From: Desmodus rotundus | Taxonomy: Eukaryota; Chordata; Mammalia; Chiroptera; Phyllostomidae | NCBI RefSeq assembly: GCF_022682495.2 | Contig: NC_071398.1 | Coordinates: 29,763,426-29,827,425 of the forward strand | Direction: 5' to 3' | Length of the DNA: 64,000 nucleotides | Shown here: positions 34,551 through 44,088 of the stretch, piece by piece | How the letters are laid out: each line of letters begins with the position of its first letter | How positions within the stretch are numbered: position 1 is the first letter of the stretch | Notes under the pieces: generated by a model | Databases searched by the model: none | Told to the model about the DNA's origin: nothing | The model's input: the letters and a program-made list of their open reading frames with translations, nothing else | Made by a program: the position numbers and the translations under genes

Positions 34551-34840
34551 AAAATAGGGAGGGGGGCAAAAAAAAAAAAAAGAAGGGAAGGAGGTAAAAA
34601 GGGAATAGAAAAGGAAAGGTAGGAAGGAAGAAGGAATAAAGAAAGATCAGAGGCAAGATAAGGAAAAATTTTAACAAAAGTTAAAACAAAAGAATAAATT
34701 AAAAAAGGCAGGAAGAAGGAATAAAAAAGGTAAAGGATAGAAGGAAGAAGGAATAAAAAAAAAGAAAGAAGGACAGAAAAGAAGAAGGAATTCAGGGCGA
34801 AAGGAGGAAAGAAAAAGAAAAGAAAAAGAAAAAGTCTTCT
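34551..34840 (+). repeat. polypurine tract in L1 5' UTR
   Basis: About 290 bases almost entirely A and G on + (pyrimidine-rich in L1 sense), with repeated ggaagaaggaataaa-like words and a run of 14 A. It lies just upstream of ORF1, where other mammalian L1s also carry a homopurine or homopyrimidine stretch. Confidence 0.9.
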
Positions 34841-35261
34841 GCTGGCTTTAAACCGGTCAGGTTAGTTCTGCTGGTCTTCCTGTCTGTAGAACGGGAGGGG
34901 GTGGTTGGAAGGATTGGTTTCACTTTTCTCCCTTCCTGAGCCACACTCTTAGCTGTTGTTCAGCCTTCAGACCAGTTCCTCCAGGTCCTTCTGCTCCCCA
35001 CTAGGCCTTTAGCTCACCAGCTGTGCTGTCCTTGAGTTGCACTAATCAGGGGCAACTCACATTCCACCTTCTTGCTCTTTGCTGTCTTAGATGCTAGGGG
35101 CTCTCAGTGCTGCTATGGGGTAGTTCAGCCCCCTACTGGGTCGAGTCTTTCCGGGGAATGCAGTCTCCCCTAGCCCTGCAACTCCCCTCTGCTGGCCGTT
35201 CTGCCTCCCTCCTAGAGAGCCAGTAGGCCCCGCAGAGTTCTGTGCGCAGGGGCTAGGTAGG

Positions 35262-35515
35262 AGTTTTTGAGAACCTGTGCTTTTGGGTCTGTGCGCGGGG
35301 GCAGCCAGCCACTGATCCGGTTGTGCAACCACCCGAGGTTTCAGGTGTGGGCGCCCAGCCGGGGTTTTAGGTGTGCGAGCCCACCCAGGCGCTTTTTGTC
35401 TGTGCGCCCAGGCAGCCGGGTCGTTTATCAGGGCGCGCGCTCACCCAGAGTTTCAGTTGTGGGCCCCCAGTCCTCTAATCTGGGTGCGCACCAGCCGGGC
35501 TTCAGGTGAGCGCTG
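35262..35515 (-). repeat. GC-rich imperfect tandem units in L1 5' UTR
   Basis: On + a loose unit of about 25-40 bp recurs roughly eight times, each containing a 'tgtgcgc/tgtgggc' start, a 'gcccagccgg'-like centre and a 'gtttcagg/gttttagg' end (for example 'ggtttcaggtgtgggcgccc' and 'gggttttaggtgtgcgagcc'). Confidence 0.65.
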
Positions 35516-35982
35516 GGTCTGCTTATCCCGTGTTCACCATCCAGGGGCTGAGGGGGGAGGGGCGCCAGAGGCCGCAGCTGCTGCCGAGAGTTCTCTAACT
35601 AGCTGCCGAGTGCCTCTATTTTCTTTTCCTTTTCGAGAAATTCTTCCTATTCAAGCCCCCCTAGTCCAAACAAGCACCTGGCTGCTCACACAGCCCAGCC
35701 TGGCTCTCTACCAAGAATCCTGCAGCAGACCCTGCGCCCGGGCCGGGGCTTCAGCCGCCCTGGTCCCCACGCTGGTCCCAGGGACCTTATTGTCCTTAAG
35801 CACTCTTCTTACCGTCTGATCTTTCAATGTCCTCTATCTTTGGTCTCCGATCTTCATATATGCTGGAATACTGTTGGCTGTTCGCTCTGCTCCTCAGATC
35901 AGCTAGGTATTTCACTGGCGTTGATGGGAAGTGGACTCTGCTCCCACCTATCTCGCTGCCATCTTCCAGGCTTCAGTTTACC

Positions 35983-35996
35983 CTGACTGGTTTCTT
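35983..35996. repeat. L1 target-site duplication, right copy
   Basis: ctgactggtttctt, identical to 31053-31066. It lies at the 5' end of the minus-strand L1. Confidence 0.95.
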
Positions 35997-36094
35997 CTAC
36001 CTTTTTGTCTGAAGAACTTCCTTTAATATTTTTGTAGTGCAAGTCTTCTGGTAATAAAATTCTGTCACTTTTTTGCTTGTCTGAAAAAAACCTT

Positions 36095-36107
36095 TATTTA
36101 TCCCTCA
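36095..36107. repeat. direct repeat flanking tRNA-half insertion (copy 1)
   Basis: tatttatccctca, identical to 36149-36161. In an uninterrupted element only one copy is expected. Confidence 0.9.
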
Positions 36108-36148
36108 TCTTTGGAAGGCAGCTATGCTCACCACTATACTGCCAACAC
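36108..36148 (-). pseudogene. 5' half of tRNA-Gly(TCC), retrocopy-like insertion
   Basis: On the minus strand the 41-bp insert begins GTGTTGGCAGTATAGTGGTG and continues AGCATAGCTGCCTTCCAA, then AGA. Against my memory of vertebrate tRNA-Gly(TCC) (GCGTTGGTGGTATAGTGGTG then AGCATAGCTGCCTTCCAA), 35 of the first 38 positions agree. The insert begins exactly at tRNA base 1 and stops in the anticodon loop just after TCC. The D arm and anticodon 5' strand are present; the T arm and acceptor 3' strand are absent. It is bounded by a perfect 13-bp direct repeat, which implies insertion of an RNA-derived fragment. It is not a functional tRNA gene. Confidence 0.85.
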
Positions 36149-36161
36149 TATTTATCCCTCA
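36149..36161. repeat. direct repeat flanking tRNA-half insertion (copy 2)
   Basis: tatttatccctca, perfect match to 36095-36107. It directly precedes tRNA base 1 when read on the minus strand. Confidence 0.9.
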
Positions 36162-36409
36162 CTTTTGAAAGACAGTTTTCACTGGGAATAGAATTCTGGG
36201 TTGATTTTTGTTTGTTTGTTTCCTTTCAGCACTTTAAAGACATCACTCCACTGTCTTCTGGCTTGCATAGTTTCTAAGAAGAAGTCTGCTGTCATTCTTA
36301 TCTTGGTTTTTTTTTGTTTTTTTTTTTTTTTTCTGTATATAATGCCTTTTTTCCTCTGGGTGCCTTTAAGATTTCTCTTTATTTTCAGTTCACAGATTTT
36401 TATATCTTA

Positions 36410-36590
36410 ATAAAAGCCAGAAGGAACTGATCATGTTTAAAATGGTGAAAAGTGTCTAGTAAAGAAGGTGCTAGAGAAGCAAGAGACACTTGATTATTAG
36501 GGTTCCTGAGAAAATGAAATGAAAAGTCAAGTGGAAGTATGGACACTAGACATAAGAATGATCAGTTTTTCATTATAACAGCAACAGTAT
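36410..36590 (-). mobile_element. antisense L2 LINE, part 2
   Basis: Resumes the L2 interrupted at ~30715: 'aaggaactgatcatgtttaa' parallels 'agaattggtcatgtttatac' on the other side. Very decayed. Confidence 0.4.
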
Positions 36591-36614
36591 AAATATTGAC
36601 ATATGCAGACTGGT

Positions 36615-37025
36615 TTCTGTATTCGTCAAGTTTTTCTGGGGTAATTAGCATAACAACCAACTCCAAAATCTCAGTGGCTTATACCAATGGACACTTATTT
36701 CTCACTTGTGAGTCTTTATCTTGGCTGAGCTCAGCTGGGCTCAGTTTTGAGTCTGCTACATGTATCTCTGATTCTGAGGAGCAACAGATACTTGGATGTG
36801 TTCATGGCTGATGGCAAGAGCAAGAAGTTGGAACAAAGACTCATAGTCAAAGAAGAGACTGTCAAAGCCTCTTCTTAGAACTGTGCTTTGTCATTTCTGC
36901 CCACACTCCTTTGGTCAAACCAGGTCACACGACCAAGTTCAAAGTCACTGGACATGGAGGTATGCTCCACCTGGAGGATAGGGAAGTAAAATACGACTAT
37001 TTGTGTAACCATAATACACTCTATC
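36615..37025 (-). mobile_element. ancient LTR-like element
   Basis: 'ggtaattagcataacaacca', 'actccaaaatctcagtggct', 'ggctgagctcagctgggctc', 'caaaccaggtcacacgacca' and 'aagttcaaagtcactggaca' follow the antisense MaLR/ERVL-type LTR layout, as at 28.9 kb. Noncoding. Confidence 0.6.
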
Positions 37026-37029
37026 AGAA

Positions 37030-39085
37030 CATCTTTGGGAGCCCAACTTGAGGAGTTTCTTGCCCGATGGCTTCTGTTTCTTCTATAAAGTAGAAGACAA
37101 ACCCACTCCTGCAGTTGAAGGAAGGGATAAACCCAAGTTTTAAGGAAAATGGAGAAGATTTAAAATAAAGTGGAAATAGTTTAATCTGTGAAGCATGCAC
37201 TTGAGGAATGTCACTGTAGGTTCATTGCCCAGCAAACTCTTCAGCAGTGGAGAAGCTTAGCAAGCAGAGCACTCCTGGCACACCAGCTCTGGCTCTTTCT
37301 TGGGCTCAGAAGTATGTGTGAATCCTTTCCTTAGACTTCATTGCTCTGGAGCAACATAACCTTGTCCCTGAGTGGTGGGGGAATAGGAGATAAGAACATG
37401 CTTTTACCATAGTTTTCCTGCTAGGTTTTAGAAACATGAATACTAAATGAAATCGTGTTTCCATGATTAGCTTTTGGAATAGAAGTTACCTACCCCATCC
37501 AATCAACAAAGTAATTTTTTCCTGTGTTAATAACAGAGAGTAACTTAGCCAGGTTACACTCAAGATAAGTGGAAGATGGAAATGCAAGTGGTTGAGGATT
37601 CTGTCTAGAGTTGCTTCTGACCTGCGCCAATATGGGTCTTGTTGGAATGTTCTAAAGGTCATTCCAGGACATTTTTGTTATCGCCAAATGCACTCTGTGT
37701 TTGCTCAGTCCATTTCTTTTCAGTGTCTGGATGTCATGGTATCCAAGAAAAATTCGCTGCCAAGGTTCAATTCATTTCACTGAAATTGTCAAAATGCCTG
37801 TTTCTAGGCTGTATTGAGAGCTCATTAATCCCTCCCCTTTGACCCAGGAAGTAGTCCATGCCAGCTTCAAGTTCCAAAGGATGGGATTCTGCCAAGAGCC
37901 CTGCAGCCTGGCCCAGTTCTGTGGGTTCAGCAGTTGGGTGAGGATATTGAATCCACTTTCAGAAGAGCTGAAGCACTCTTCCTTTTCCTACCAATAGAAC
38001 AACTTTTGACCACTTGCTTAGCCACTCCCTAATTTAGATAAAAGACAAATTCTGTTTTCCAGGAGGGAGCAGATGGTCACTTCAGGGGCTGTGGAAATCT
38101 GTATAACTCAGCAGTGACTGACCTCACAGGCTAACTCTGGGAGAGTGCCAGGCCAGTGACAAGTGACTAAGCCATCAATTGTGTAATCAGATATTGTGAT
38201 CAGAAGGAAGACTCTATTTGTCCTCATAAGCTTGTATGTAACTGACCCAGGAAACTGGCACTCAGGAGGCCAGCACATATAAGCCTCCAAGAGAACATGT
38301 ATTTGCTCCCTTGGGTATGACCTACATTTGACTTCAGAGCTCCTGATTCAGCTCAACCGTAATGAAGGCTCCTAGGGCCAACACAGACCAAAACACAAGA
38401 GATTACTGCCAACATGGAGTGGTCAAACTCCCTGGCATATTTCGATTAGCTCCTTGTGCTGGGAAGGAGAGTCAGAAGTTTGCCAGTCTTCCGCACCCCC
38501 AAATACCACCACCCAGAGCGTACCGCTGGGCATTAGCCAACTGTCCTGTCCTCTAGCATCTGAAAGTCAGCCAAGGGATCATCTCAAAATTCACATTTCC
38601 AGCTAATCGTGAATAGATGGTTTCCAGGACTACTGCCCTCCTAGGGTAGGGAAACAGGAGTTATCCTAGCTCCCTAGGTGTGACGAATGTCTGGCTACAG
38701 GATAAGGCAATCTCAGAGTGTGCCACTCCCACAGTCTCTTAGGCAATCATGTTCTTAATCATGCAGTCCTCTTGGCCATCACTTACTGGGCCAACCCTCT
38801 GAAGGTCTGGGATTCAGACAGGGTGAAAATCTACATATGGGATACATTTTGAAGCAAGCAGCTTTTCAATACTGCCATGTGCCTAACTAGTCCCTCAACA
38901 AGTTTGTCTGGGAGGGCACCCCCTTCAGGCTCTGGGACCAAGTTGGACTGATACAAAAATGAAAAGTCAAACTATACATAGAAAACTAGAAAGGGCCGCT
39001 TGCTACTGCTAAATAGATGGGGTGAGTGGCTCATTAAGCAAAGGACTGGATTTAGGTACAGTTAGCATGAAATTGGCTTTCCCAG
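37030..39085. other. unassigned, about 2 kb
   Basis: No repeat family or gene is recognised by me. It has a TATA-like 'agcacatataagcctccaag' near 38272 but no linked signal, and only short open frames without domains. Confidence 0.45.
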
Positions 39086-39089
39086 TTTG

Positions 39090-39260
39090 AACCCTGACAT
39101 CTAACCCTCATGGCTTTCTGAGATGAGGGTATATCCATTTCCACTCTGCAGAGGAAGAAATTGAGACTGAATAGGGGATTTGTTCAGCTTCACAACTAGC
39201 GATAGAGTTGGGATCCAAACCCCGATGGCTTCAGGATCATGCCTGCTCTCATCCAAATGC
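39090..39260 (-). repeat. MIR SINE
   Basis: 'gaggaagaaattgagactga', 'ataggggatttgttcagctt', 'cacaactagcgatagagttg' and 'ggatccaaaccccgatggct' are reverse MIR landmarks. Confidence 0.7.
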
Positions 39261-39489
39261 TGTCATCATTTACAATAAGTTTATTTTTATTAATATGTTT
39301 GATAAACAACAATAAGCTTAATGTGTGACCAATGTAGATCTGAAGAACATGAGAACTTAGGGAAAGGAAATTGACTTCAGCCATTTCTGAATTTCACAAA
39401 TTTAGCTTTCACAAAGCTAATTCCATTTTTACAAAGCTAAGTCCATTTCCCAAATTTTTCATCCAGACATTTTCATCAAGCCTTCCTCT

Positions 39490-40225
39490 TTTAGGACTAA
39501 GTTACAGGTAGGTGTAAATTGGTACAACACATCTGTATAGCAGTTTCGTGATGTGTTTCAAGAACTTCAAAAAGACTCATGTCACTTGATGAGGGTGACC
39601 TTGTAATTTATCATCCAAACCAAGGCACTTTTGAGAGTAAAAGAGGACACTATCACTAATTACAGTAGGACAACAGAAGAGAACAGGGACTATACAAGCA
39701 AACCTAAGGTACGGAAAGCCTACTTTAGTCCAAGTAAGTCTACATCCAGGATCCAACCTAAAGAAATCCCATTCATTCATCCATATTCATTAATTCATAA
39801 ATATTAATCAAATACCTACTATATGCAGATACATTTATGTTAAGGGACCATCAAAACAGTGTTGATTTCAGTTGCAATAACTAGGAAACCACCTACATGC
39901 TCATCGTTAGTGAGGTAGTCATATTCTGGAAGATCCAGATGATGGAAGACCATGCAGTTATTAAAAATCAAGTTTTCCCATAATGAATCAAAAGGAAACA
40001 TAAGCAAAACATTACCTAAAAAGTCTGAAACAGCTGTATAGTTAGCATGATCCTAATTTTGTAAAAACACATAAATACATGTGTGTACACATTACATAGA
40101 GAAAAATAGCAAGCAATGTATCAAAGGGGTAACAGTAGATTGCTCTAGATAACAACACTCTGAGTGATCTATATTTCCTTCCATGTGTTTTCTTTCTTTC
40201 TGTTTTTTTTAATTTTCCATGGGAG
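39490..40225 (+). mobile_element. old L1/HAL1-like 3' segment
   Basis: 'gcaataactaggaaaccacc', 'tacatgctcatcgttagtga', 'gaagaccatgcagttattaa', 'agcatgatcctaattttgta' and 'ttccttccatgtgttttctt' match the 3' part of old L1/HAL1 in sense orientation. The coding sense is destroyed. Confidence 0.6.
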
Positions 40226-40269
40226 CATATGCTCATTTATCACAAGAGGCAGAACTCAATGCAGACTCC

Positions 40270-40460
40270 AGAGAGCTGCGTTGTGCAGTGAGTGTGAAGA
40301 GCAGGTGCTCCACCTCAGTCAGATTGGACTCTCTGAGCTGTGTGACCTTGGGCAAGTGATGGTGCCCCTCTGAGCCTCTGTTCGTTAACCTAAAAAAAAA
40401 TGGGAACAATGACAGTGCCTTCTTTTGGACATATGAGAAGAATTGAGAGCGCTGGCCACC
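40270..40460 (+). repeat. MIR SINE
   Basis: 'gctgtgtgaccttgggcaag', 'tgatggtgcccctctgagcc' and 'tctgttcgttaacctaaaaa' with 'aaatgggaacaatgacagtg' form a well preserved core. Confidence 0.88.
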
Positions 40461-40704
40461 TTCCCTCACCCATCTGTCCTTGGCCTTGTGCCTCCATCTT
40501 GGTCACTGGCTTCCTTGGGTTCAGGCTTTTCATCCCATAGAGGAAGGAACCAAAGCTGACTAAGTTGATGTCCATAGTTCTTTCAGTATGACCACTGCAA
40601 GACACTTAGGTGCTTCCAAAATGACCTCTTTTTGCCAGTGACATAGGGCTCTGGGAGCCCTAACCCTGGACCCTGCCAAGCATTCACTCTCTTCAACATC
40701 AGTC

Positions 40705-40935
40705 ACAGATCTTTGTTGAGTAGATTCTGGGTCAAATCCCAGCTGCCCACTCACTAGCTCTGGGACCTAGGGAGGGTTATTTTATGTCTCTATGCCTTGG
40801 GTTTCTCATGTGTAAAATGAGAAGAAAATAGAACCTTCCTTCTGGGGCAATTGTTGTGTGGATTAAAAGAAATAATGCACATAAGTGCTCAGAACTGTAC
40901 CTGGTATATAGCACATGTTCAGTCAGTAGTCACCA
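40705..40935 (+). repeat. MIR SINE
   Basis: 'tctgggtcaaatcccagctg', 'cccactcactagctctggga', 'catgtgtaaaatgagaagaa', 'tgtggattaaaagaaataat' and 'tacctggtatatagcacatg' give an almost full-length copy. Confidence 0.92.
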
Positions 40936-41059
40936 TCTGCGATCAGCGCTTCGTTATTCATGTTGGGTGCCTCCAACACCCTGCTTCTTCAGTCTAAGGA
41001 GCCCACTGTCGACAGGACAAACTATGCATTTGTGAATTGAAATGCTCCTTTGCAGTTCC

Positions 41060-41938
41060 CACTGTGATTAGAATTTGGTACAATGCACATCACATAAAAT
41101 GTATCATTAATGACGACTAGTACATCAGAATATTGTGCAACCATCATAACTATGTAGTTCCAGAATTTTTTAAAAGACTTTATTTATTTATTTTTAGAGA
41201 GAGGAGAAGGGAGGGAGAAAGGGAGGGAGAGGAACATCACTGTGTGTTAGCCTCTCACATGCTCCCTACTGGGGACCTGGCCTGCAACCCAGGCATGGGC
41301 TCTGACTGGGAATTCAACCAGTGACCCTTTGGTTCACAGGCTGGCACTCAATCCACTGAGTCACACCAGCCAGGGCTCCAGAATTTTTAATACCCCAAAA
41401 GAACCCTGTGCCCATTAATCAGTCACTCCCCATTCCCCTTCTTCCCAGCCCCTGGCAATCATTAATCTGCCTTCTGTTTCTATGGATTTACCTATTCTGG
41501 ATATTTTCTATGAATGTCTTCATACAGTATGTGACCTTTGTGACTGGCTTTTTTTACTTAGCAGAATGTTTTTTGAGGTTCAGCCACATTGTAGCATGTG
41601 TTAGTACTTCATTTTTTTAAAGCTGAATAATATTCCATTGTATGTATAGACCACATTTGGTTTATCCATTCATCTGTTGATGGACATTTGGGTTGTTTCC
41701 ACCTTTTGCCTATTGTAAATAATGCTGCTGTGGACATCCCTGTACAAGTTTTTGTTTGAACACCTGTTTTCATTTCTCTTGGGTATCTACCCAGGATTGG
41801 AATTGCTGAGTCAGATGGTAAGTCGATGTGTAACTTAAGAAGTTTCCAGGCTGTTTTCCACAGTGGCTGCACCATTTCACACCCCCACCGGCAATGTGCA
41901 AAGGTTCTGATTTCTCCCTATCAGGAATTTCTCTTGAC
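41060..41938 (-). mobile_element. old L1 3'/ORF2 fragment split by a Ves SINE
   Basis: 'ctgaataatattccattgta', 'gttgatggacatttgggttg', 'tacccaggattggaattgct' and 'caggctgttttccacagtgg' are the antisense of the ORF2 C-terminal region of older L1. The part left of the SINE ('gttcccactgtgattagaat' ...) is its 3' flank. The reading frame persists only in patches. Confidence 0.85.
41159..41388 (-). mobile_element. Ves-family SINE nested in L1, with TSDs
   Basis: Body 41171-41376. Flanked by a perfect 12-bp duplication tccagaattttt (41159-41170, 41377-41388). Read on +, the A-rich tail comes first (as 'aaaagactttatttatttat'), then 'gggaattcaaccagtgaccc' and the head 'gagtcacaccagccagggct'. It is the single-box subfamily with a 'ctgcaacccaggcatgggct' module in place of the second box. 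Confidence 0.95.
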
Positions 41939-42479
41939 CAGCTTCTCACCTCAAAGTCGGCCTTCGACAGGAACAGGGCTGGGCCGATCTCCCAGCCAAA
42001 ATGTTCCCTCTCCCCCAGAGATCTCCTGCGTGGTGAAATGTGGCACGGCACCATGGAGAAGGGCCGTGGAAAGGTGCTCTGTCTCAGTGTGAAGACTTTA
42101 CTGGCCTGCCCGGCACGGCACTGCAGATCCAATCAGCCCACAAGATAACAAAGTCCTCGGGCCTCCAGGAGCAGCAAACACACAAATGGCACTGGCACTT
42201 TGGAGACAGTCCCTGAGAGCACATGTGGTTGCCATCAGGCGTACCCTGCGCAGCGTCCGTCTGTCAACAACTTATTATAACTGACAAAGTGCCCTCCCTT
42301 CCAGTCTCAGGGAGCACTCGCTAGGCCTGTGCATTGGACCTGACTGGAAACCCGCGGCCTGACTGGAACCCTCACGCACTGCAGCAGCTCTGTTTGTGGT
42401 GAAATGTGTGAGATGTGGGGAAACAGTGTCTCCCTCGGTGCCCGGGAGTCCTCAGTGTCAGAAGTGGGTTTTACTCAAT

Positions 42480-42820
42480 TCACAGAACCAGAGAGTAGAA
42501 TGGTGGTTTCCAGGGCCTGGGTTGGGGGGGGGGCGGTGTTGTAGAGGGATGGAGGTAGGAGACAGTTAAAGTTACAAACTTCCAGTTAAAAGAGGAATAA
42601 ATACAGTTAATAATACTATACTGTACACTTGAAAGTTGCTAAGAGAGCAGATCTTAAATGTTTTCACCACAGAAAAGGGGAGGGGATTAAATGTGAGGTA
42701 ATGGAGGTGTTAATTGACTCTATTATGGTTATTGTTTCAAAATACACACGTGTATCAAATCATCATGGTGTACATGTTGGATGTCAATTATATTTCAATA
42801 AAGCTGGACAAAATAGAAGT
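42480..42820 (+). mobile_element. L1 3' UTR (L1MA/L1MB-like)
   Basis: 'agaatggtggtttccagggc', 'gttacaaacttccagttaaa', 'actgtacacttgaaagttgc', 'taagagagcagatcttaaat' and 'aattatatttcaataaagct' are the well known 3' UTR phrases in sense orientation, ending at the polyadenylation-type AATAAA. It includes a G10 run near 42524. 41940-42480 before it is unassigned. Confidence 0.88.
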
Positions 42821-42879
42821 GGGTTTACAACTGGAAGGAAACCAAGGTTTGCACTGGGAACAGATTTGCCCATGATGAG

Positions 42880-43035
42880 TAGAAAGTTGGTTCAATGGAA
42901 TATAAACCTCAGACTGGGAGGTGGTTGGAAATGCAGAGCCTCAGGCTCCACCCAGGCCTGTGGAATCAGAATCTGCAGGTGAACTTGGTCCCCAGGTGAG
43001 CCCTGTGCACGTTAGAGTTTGCAAAGCGCTGCTGT
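42880..43035 (+). mobile_element. MER5A-like hAT relic
   Basis: 'ctcaggctccacccaggcct', 'gtggaatcagaatctgcagg', 'tgaacttggtccccaggtga' and 'gcacgttagagtttgcaaag' fit the right half of MER5A. The 'gcaggtgaactt' segment differs from the consensus I remember and recurs at 46.46 kb. Confidence 0.75.
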
Positions 43036-43044
43036 TGGGAGCAT

Positions 43045-43160
43045 GTGCAGGCTCAGAAGGGCACTGAGCTCAAACCTGGCTCTGCCAATTGTTTGCTGTG
43101 TGGAATGAGTCAGGTCCTTAACATCTGCAAGCATTGCTTTCACCCACCTGGTAAAAGGCA
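43045..43160 (+). repeat. MIR SINE, partial
   Basis: 'gagctcaaacctggctctgc', 'caattgtttgctgtgtggaa' and 'tgagtcaggtccttaacatc' form the MIR head and early core. Confidence 0.65.
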
Positions 43161-43929
43161 TCCAGAAGCATTCGATTATTTTGATAAAGTTGTGCTTTAG
43201 AATCATCCCATGACATGTGTTTTAGTGCTTATTGCTGCCAAATAAATTACCTCCAAATTTAATAGCTTGCACTGACGAATTGTTCTGTGTCCCAGAGGAA
43301 CTTCAAATGTACCCGGAACAGTCATGAATTTAAAAGTCTTATTCATAATTATCTGAGTCCATCTGATGCTATTTTACACATAAATACCATGTCATGGCAC
43401 ATACTGAATTTCTCAGGGAGGTAACCCCCATGCACATCAAGGGAGGATTGTATTATGCTTGTTCAGAATCTTCTCAAGGGTGATCATCACATCAGAGAAT
43501 CATCACGAACGACAGCCCCAGTGAGTGTGGTGTTTGAGTCAGGAACAAACACCCCAGGTTCAACCTACATTTGTAGATGTTGCATTCCCAGTGCCTCTAT
43601 GCAAGGACACAAACACTCAATTCTAAATTTTTCATCCTGAGTTAAATAGTTTTGCTCTTCAGCACAGTGTGTACTGTAAATTTTCATCAAAACTTTGGAG
43701 CTACAAATTCATGGAGCTGATTTAATTTAGAGAAATGCCTGCCATATAACCTAAAAACAAAGCTAGTCCTCAAGTCAACCATCCAAATCAGTTATACTTT
43801 CTAACTGAAAAAATAAATGTGTCTTCCTTTGTCCATTCAAATACATGTGTTAATACATGCCTCCAAGAACAATCATCTTACAATAAAATCTAATTCTAAA
43901 AAAGATAGAGGAAAGATGATTAGTCAAAT

Positions 43930-44035
43930 AGAAATGCACATGGATGGATGGACTGATAGATGGGTGGATGGATGGAAAGAGAGATGGTGGATGATGGATG
44001 GATAGATGCATAGGTTGATGGATTGGTAAATAGAC
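43930..44035 (+). repeat. (GATG)n-like microsatellite
   Basis: Imperfect tandem GGAT/GATG units ('catggatggatggactgata', 'gatggtggatgatggatgga') over about 100 bp, degraded toward the right. Confidence 0.9.
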
Positions 44036-44088
44036 AGTCAAGGGACACAGTCTGACCTTGATTTTGTCACCCGGAAAAAATAAGACTT

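Larger units (their letters stand above)
31067..35982 (-). mobile_element. L1 retrotransposon, 5'-complete, internally deleted
   Basis: A 4.9-kb L1 on the minus strand. Order 5' to 3': GC-rich 5' UTR with 'gaagatggcagcgagatagg' near the start, a purine/pyrimidine tract, an ORF1 N-terminal stub, a deletion junction near 34133-34160, ORF2 from its linker through RT to the C terminus, a C-rich 3' UTR and a short A tail. Perfect 14-bp target-site duplications flank it (31053-31066, 35983-35996). Full-length mammalian L1 is about 6-7 kb, so roughly 1.5-2 kb is missing, namely most of ORF1 and the ORF2 endonuclease. Intact duplications and near-open ORF2 suggest a fairly young insertion; it cannot be autonomous now. 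Confidence 0.97.
34330..35982 (-). promoter_or_regulatory. L1 5' UTR / internal promoter
   Basis: 1.65 kb, apparently complete because it ends at the target duplication. The distal part (35260-35560) is CpG-rich, in contrast to the AT-rich flanks. Mammalian L1 5' UTRs carry the internal Pol II promoter. No specific YY1 or RUNX site is claimed. Confidence 0.8.
35997..36405 (-). mobile_element. old L1-family element, right part
   Basis: 'gaagaacttcctttaatatt', 'tagtgcaagtcttctggtaa', 'ttcactgggaatagaattct', 'cagcactttaaagacatcac' and 'ctgtcttctggcttgcatag' form the antisense of a widespread old L1/HAL1 coding segment. It is interrupted by the young L1 on the left and by a 41-bp tRNA-like insertion at 36108-36148. 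A long T run lies near 36308-36332. Confidence 0.75.

Noticed and set aside
35260..35560. CpG-rich segment as a host gene CpG-island promoter
   Set aside because: It lies entirely within the L1 5' UTR bounded by the target-site duplication.
38262..38295. TATA-like 'cacatataagcctcc' as a promoter
   Set aside because: Isolated string with no linked initiator, exon or LTR structure that I can demonstrate.
43930..44035. tandem short repeats considered as a CRISPR array
   Set aside because: They are a (GATG)n microsatellite without spacers, in a mammalian genome.
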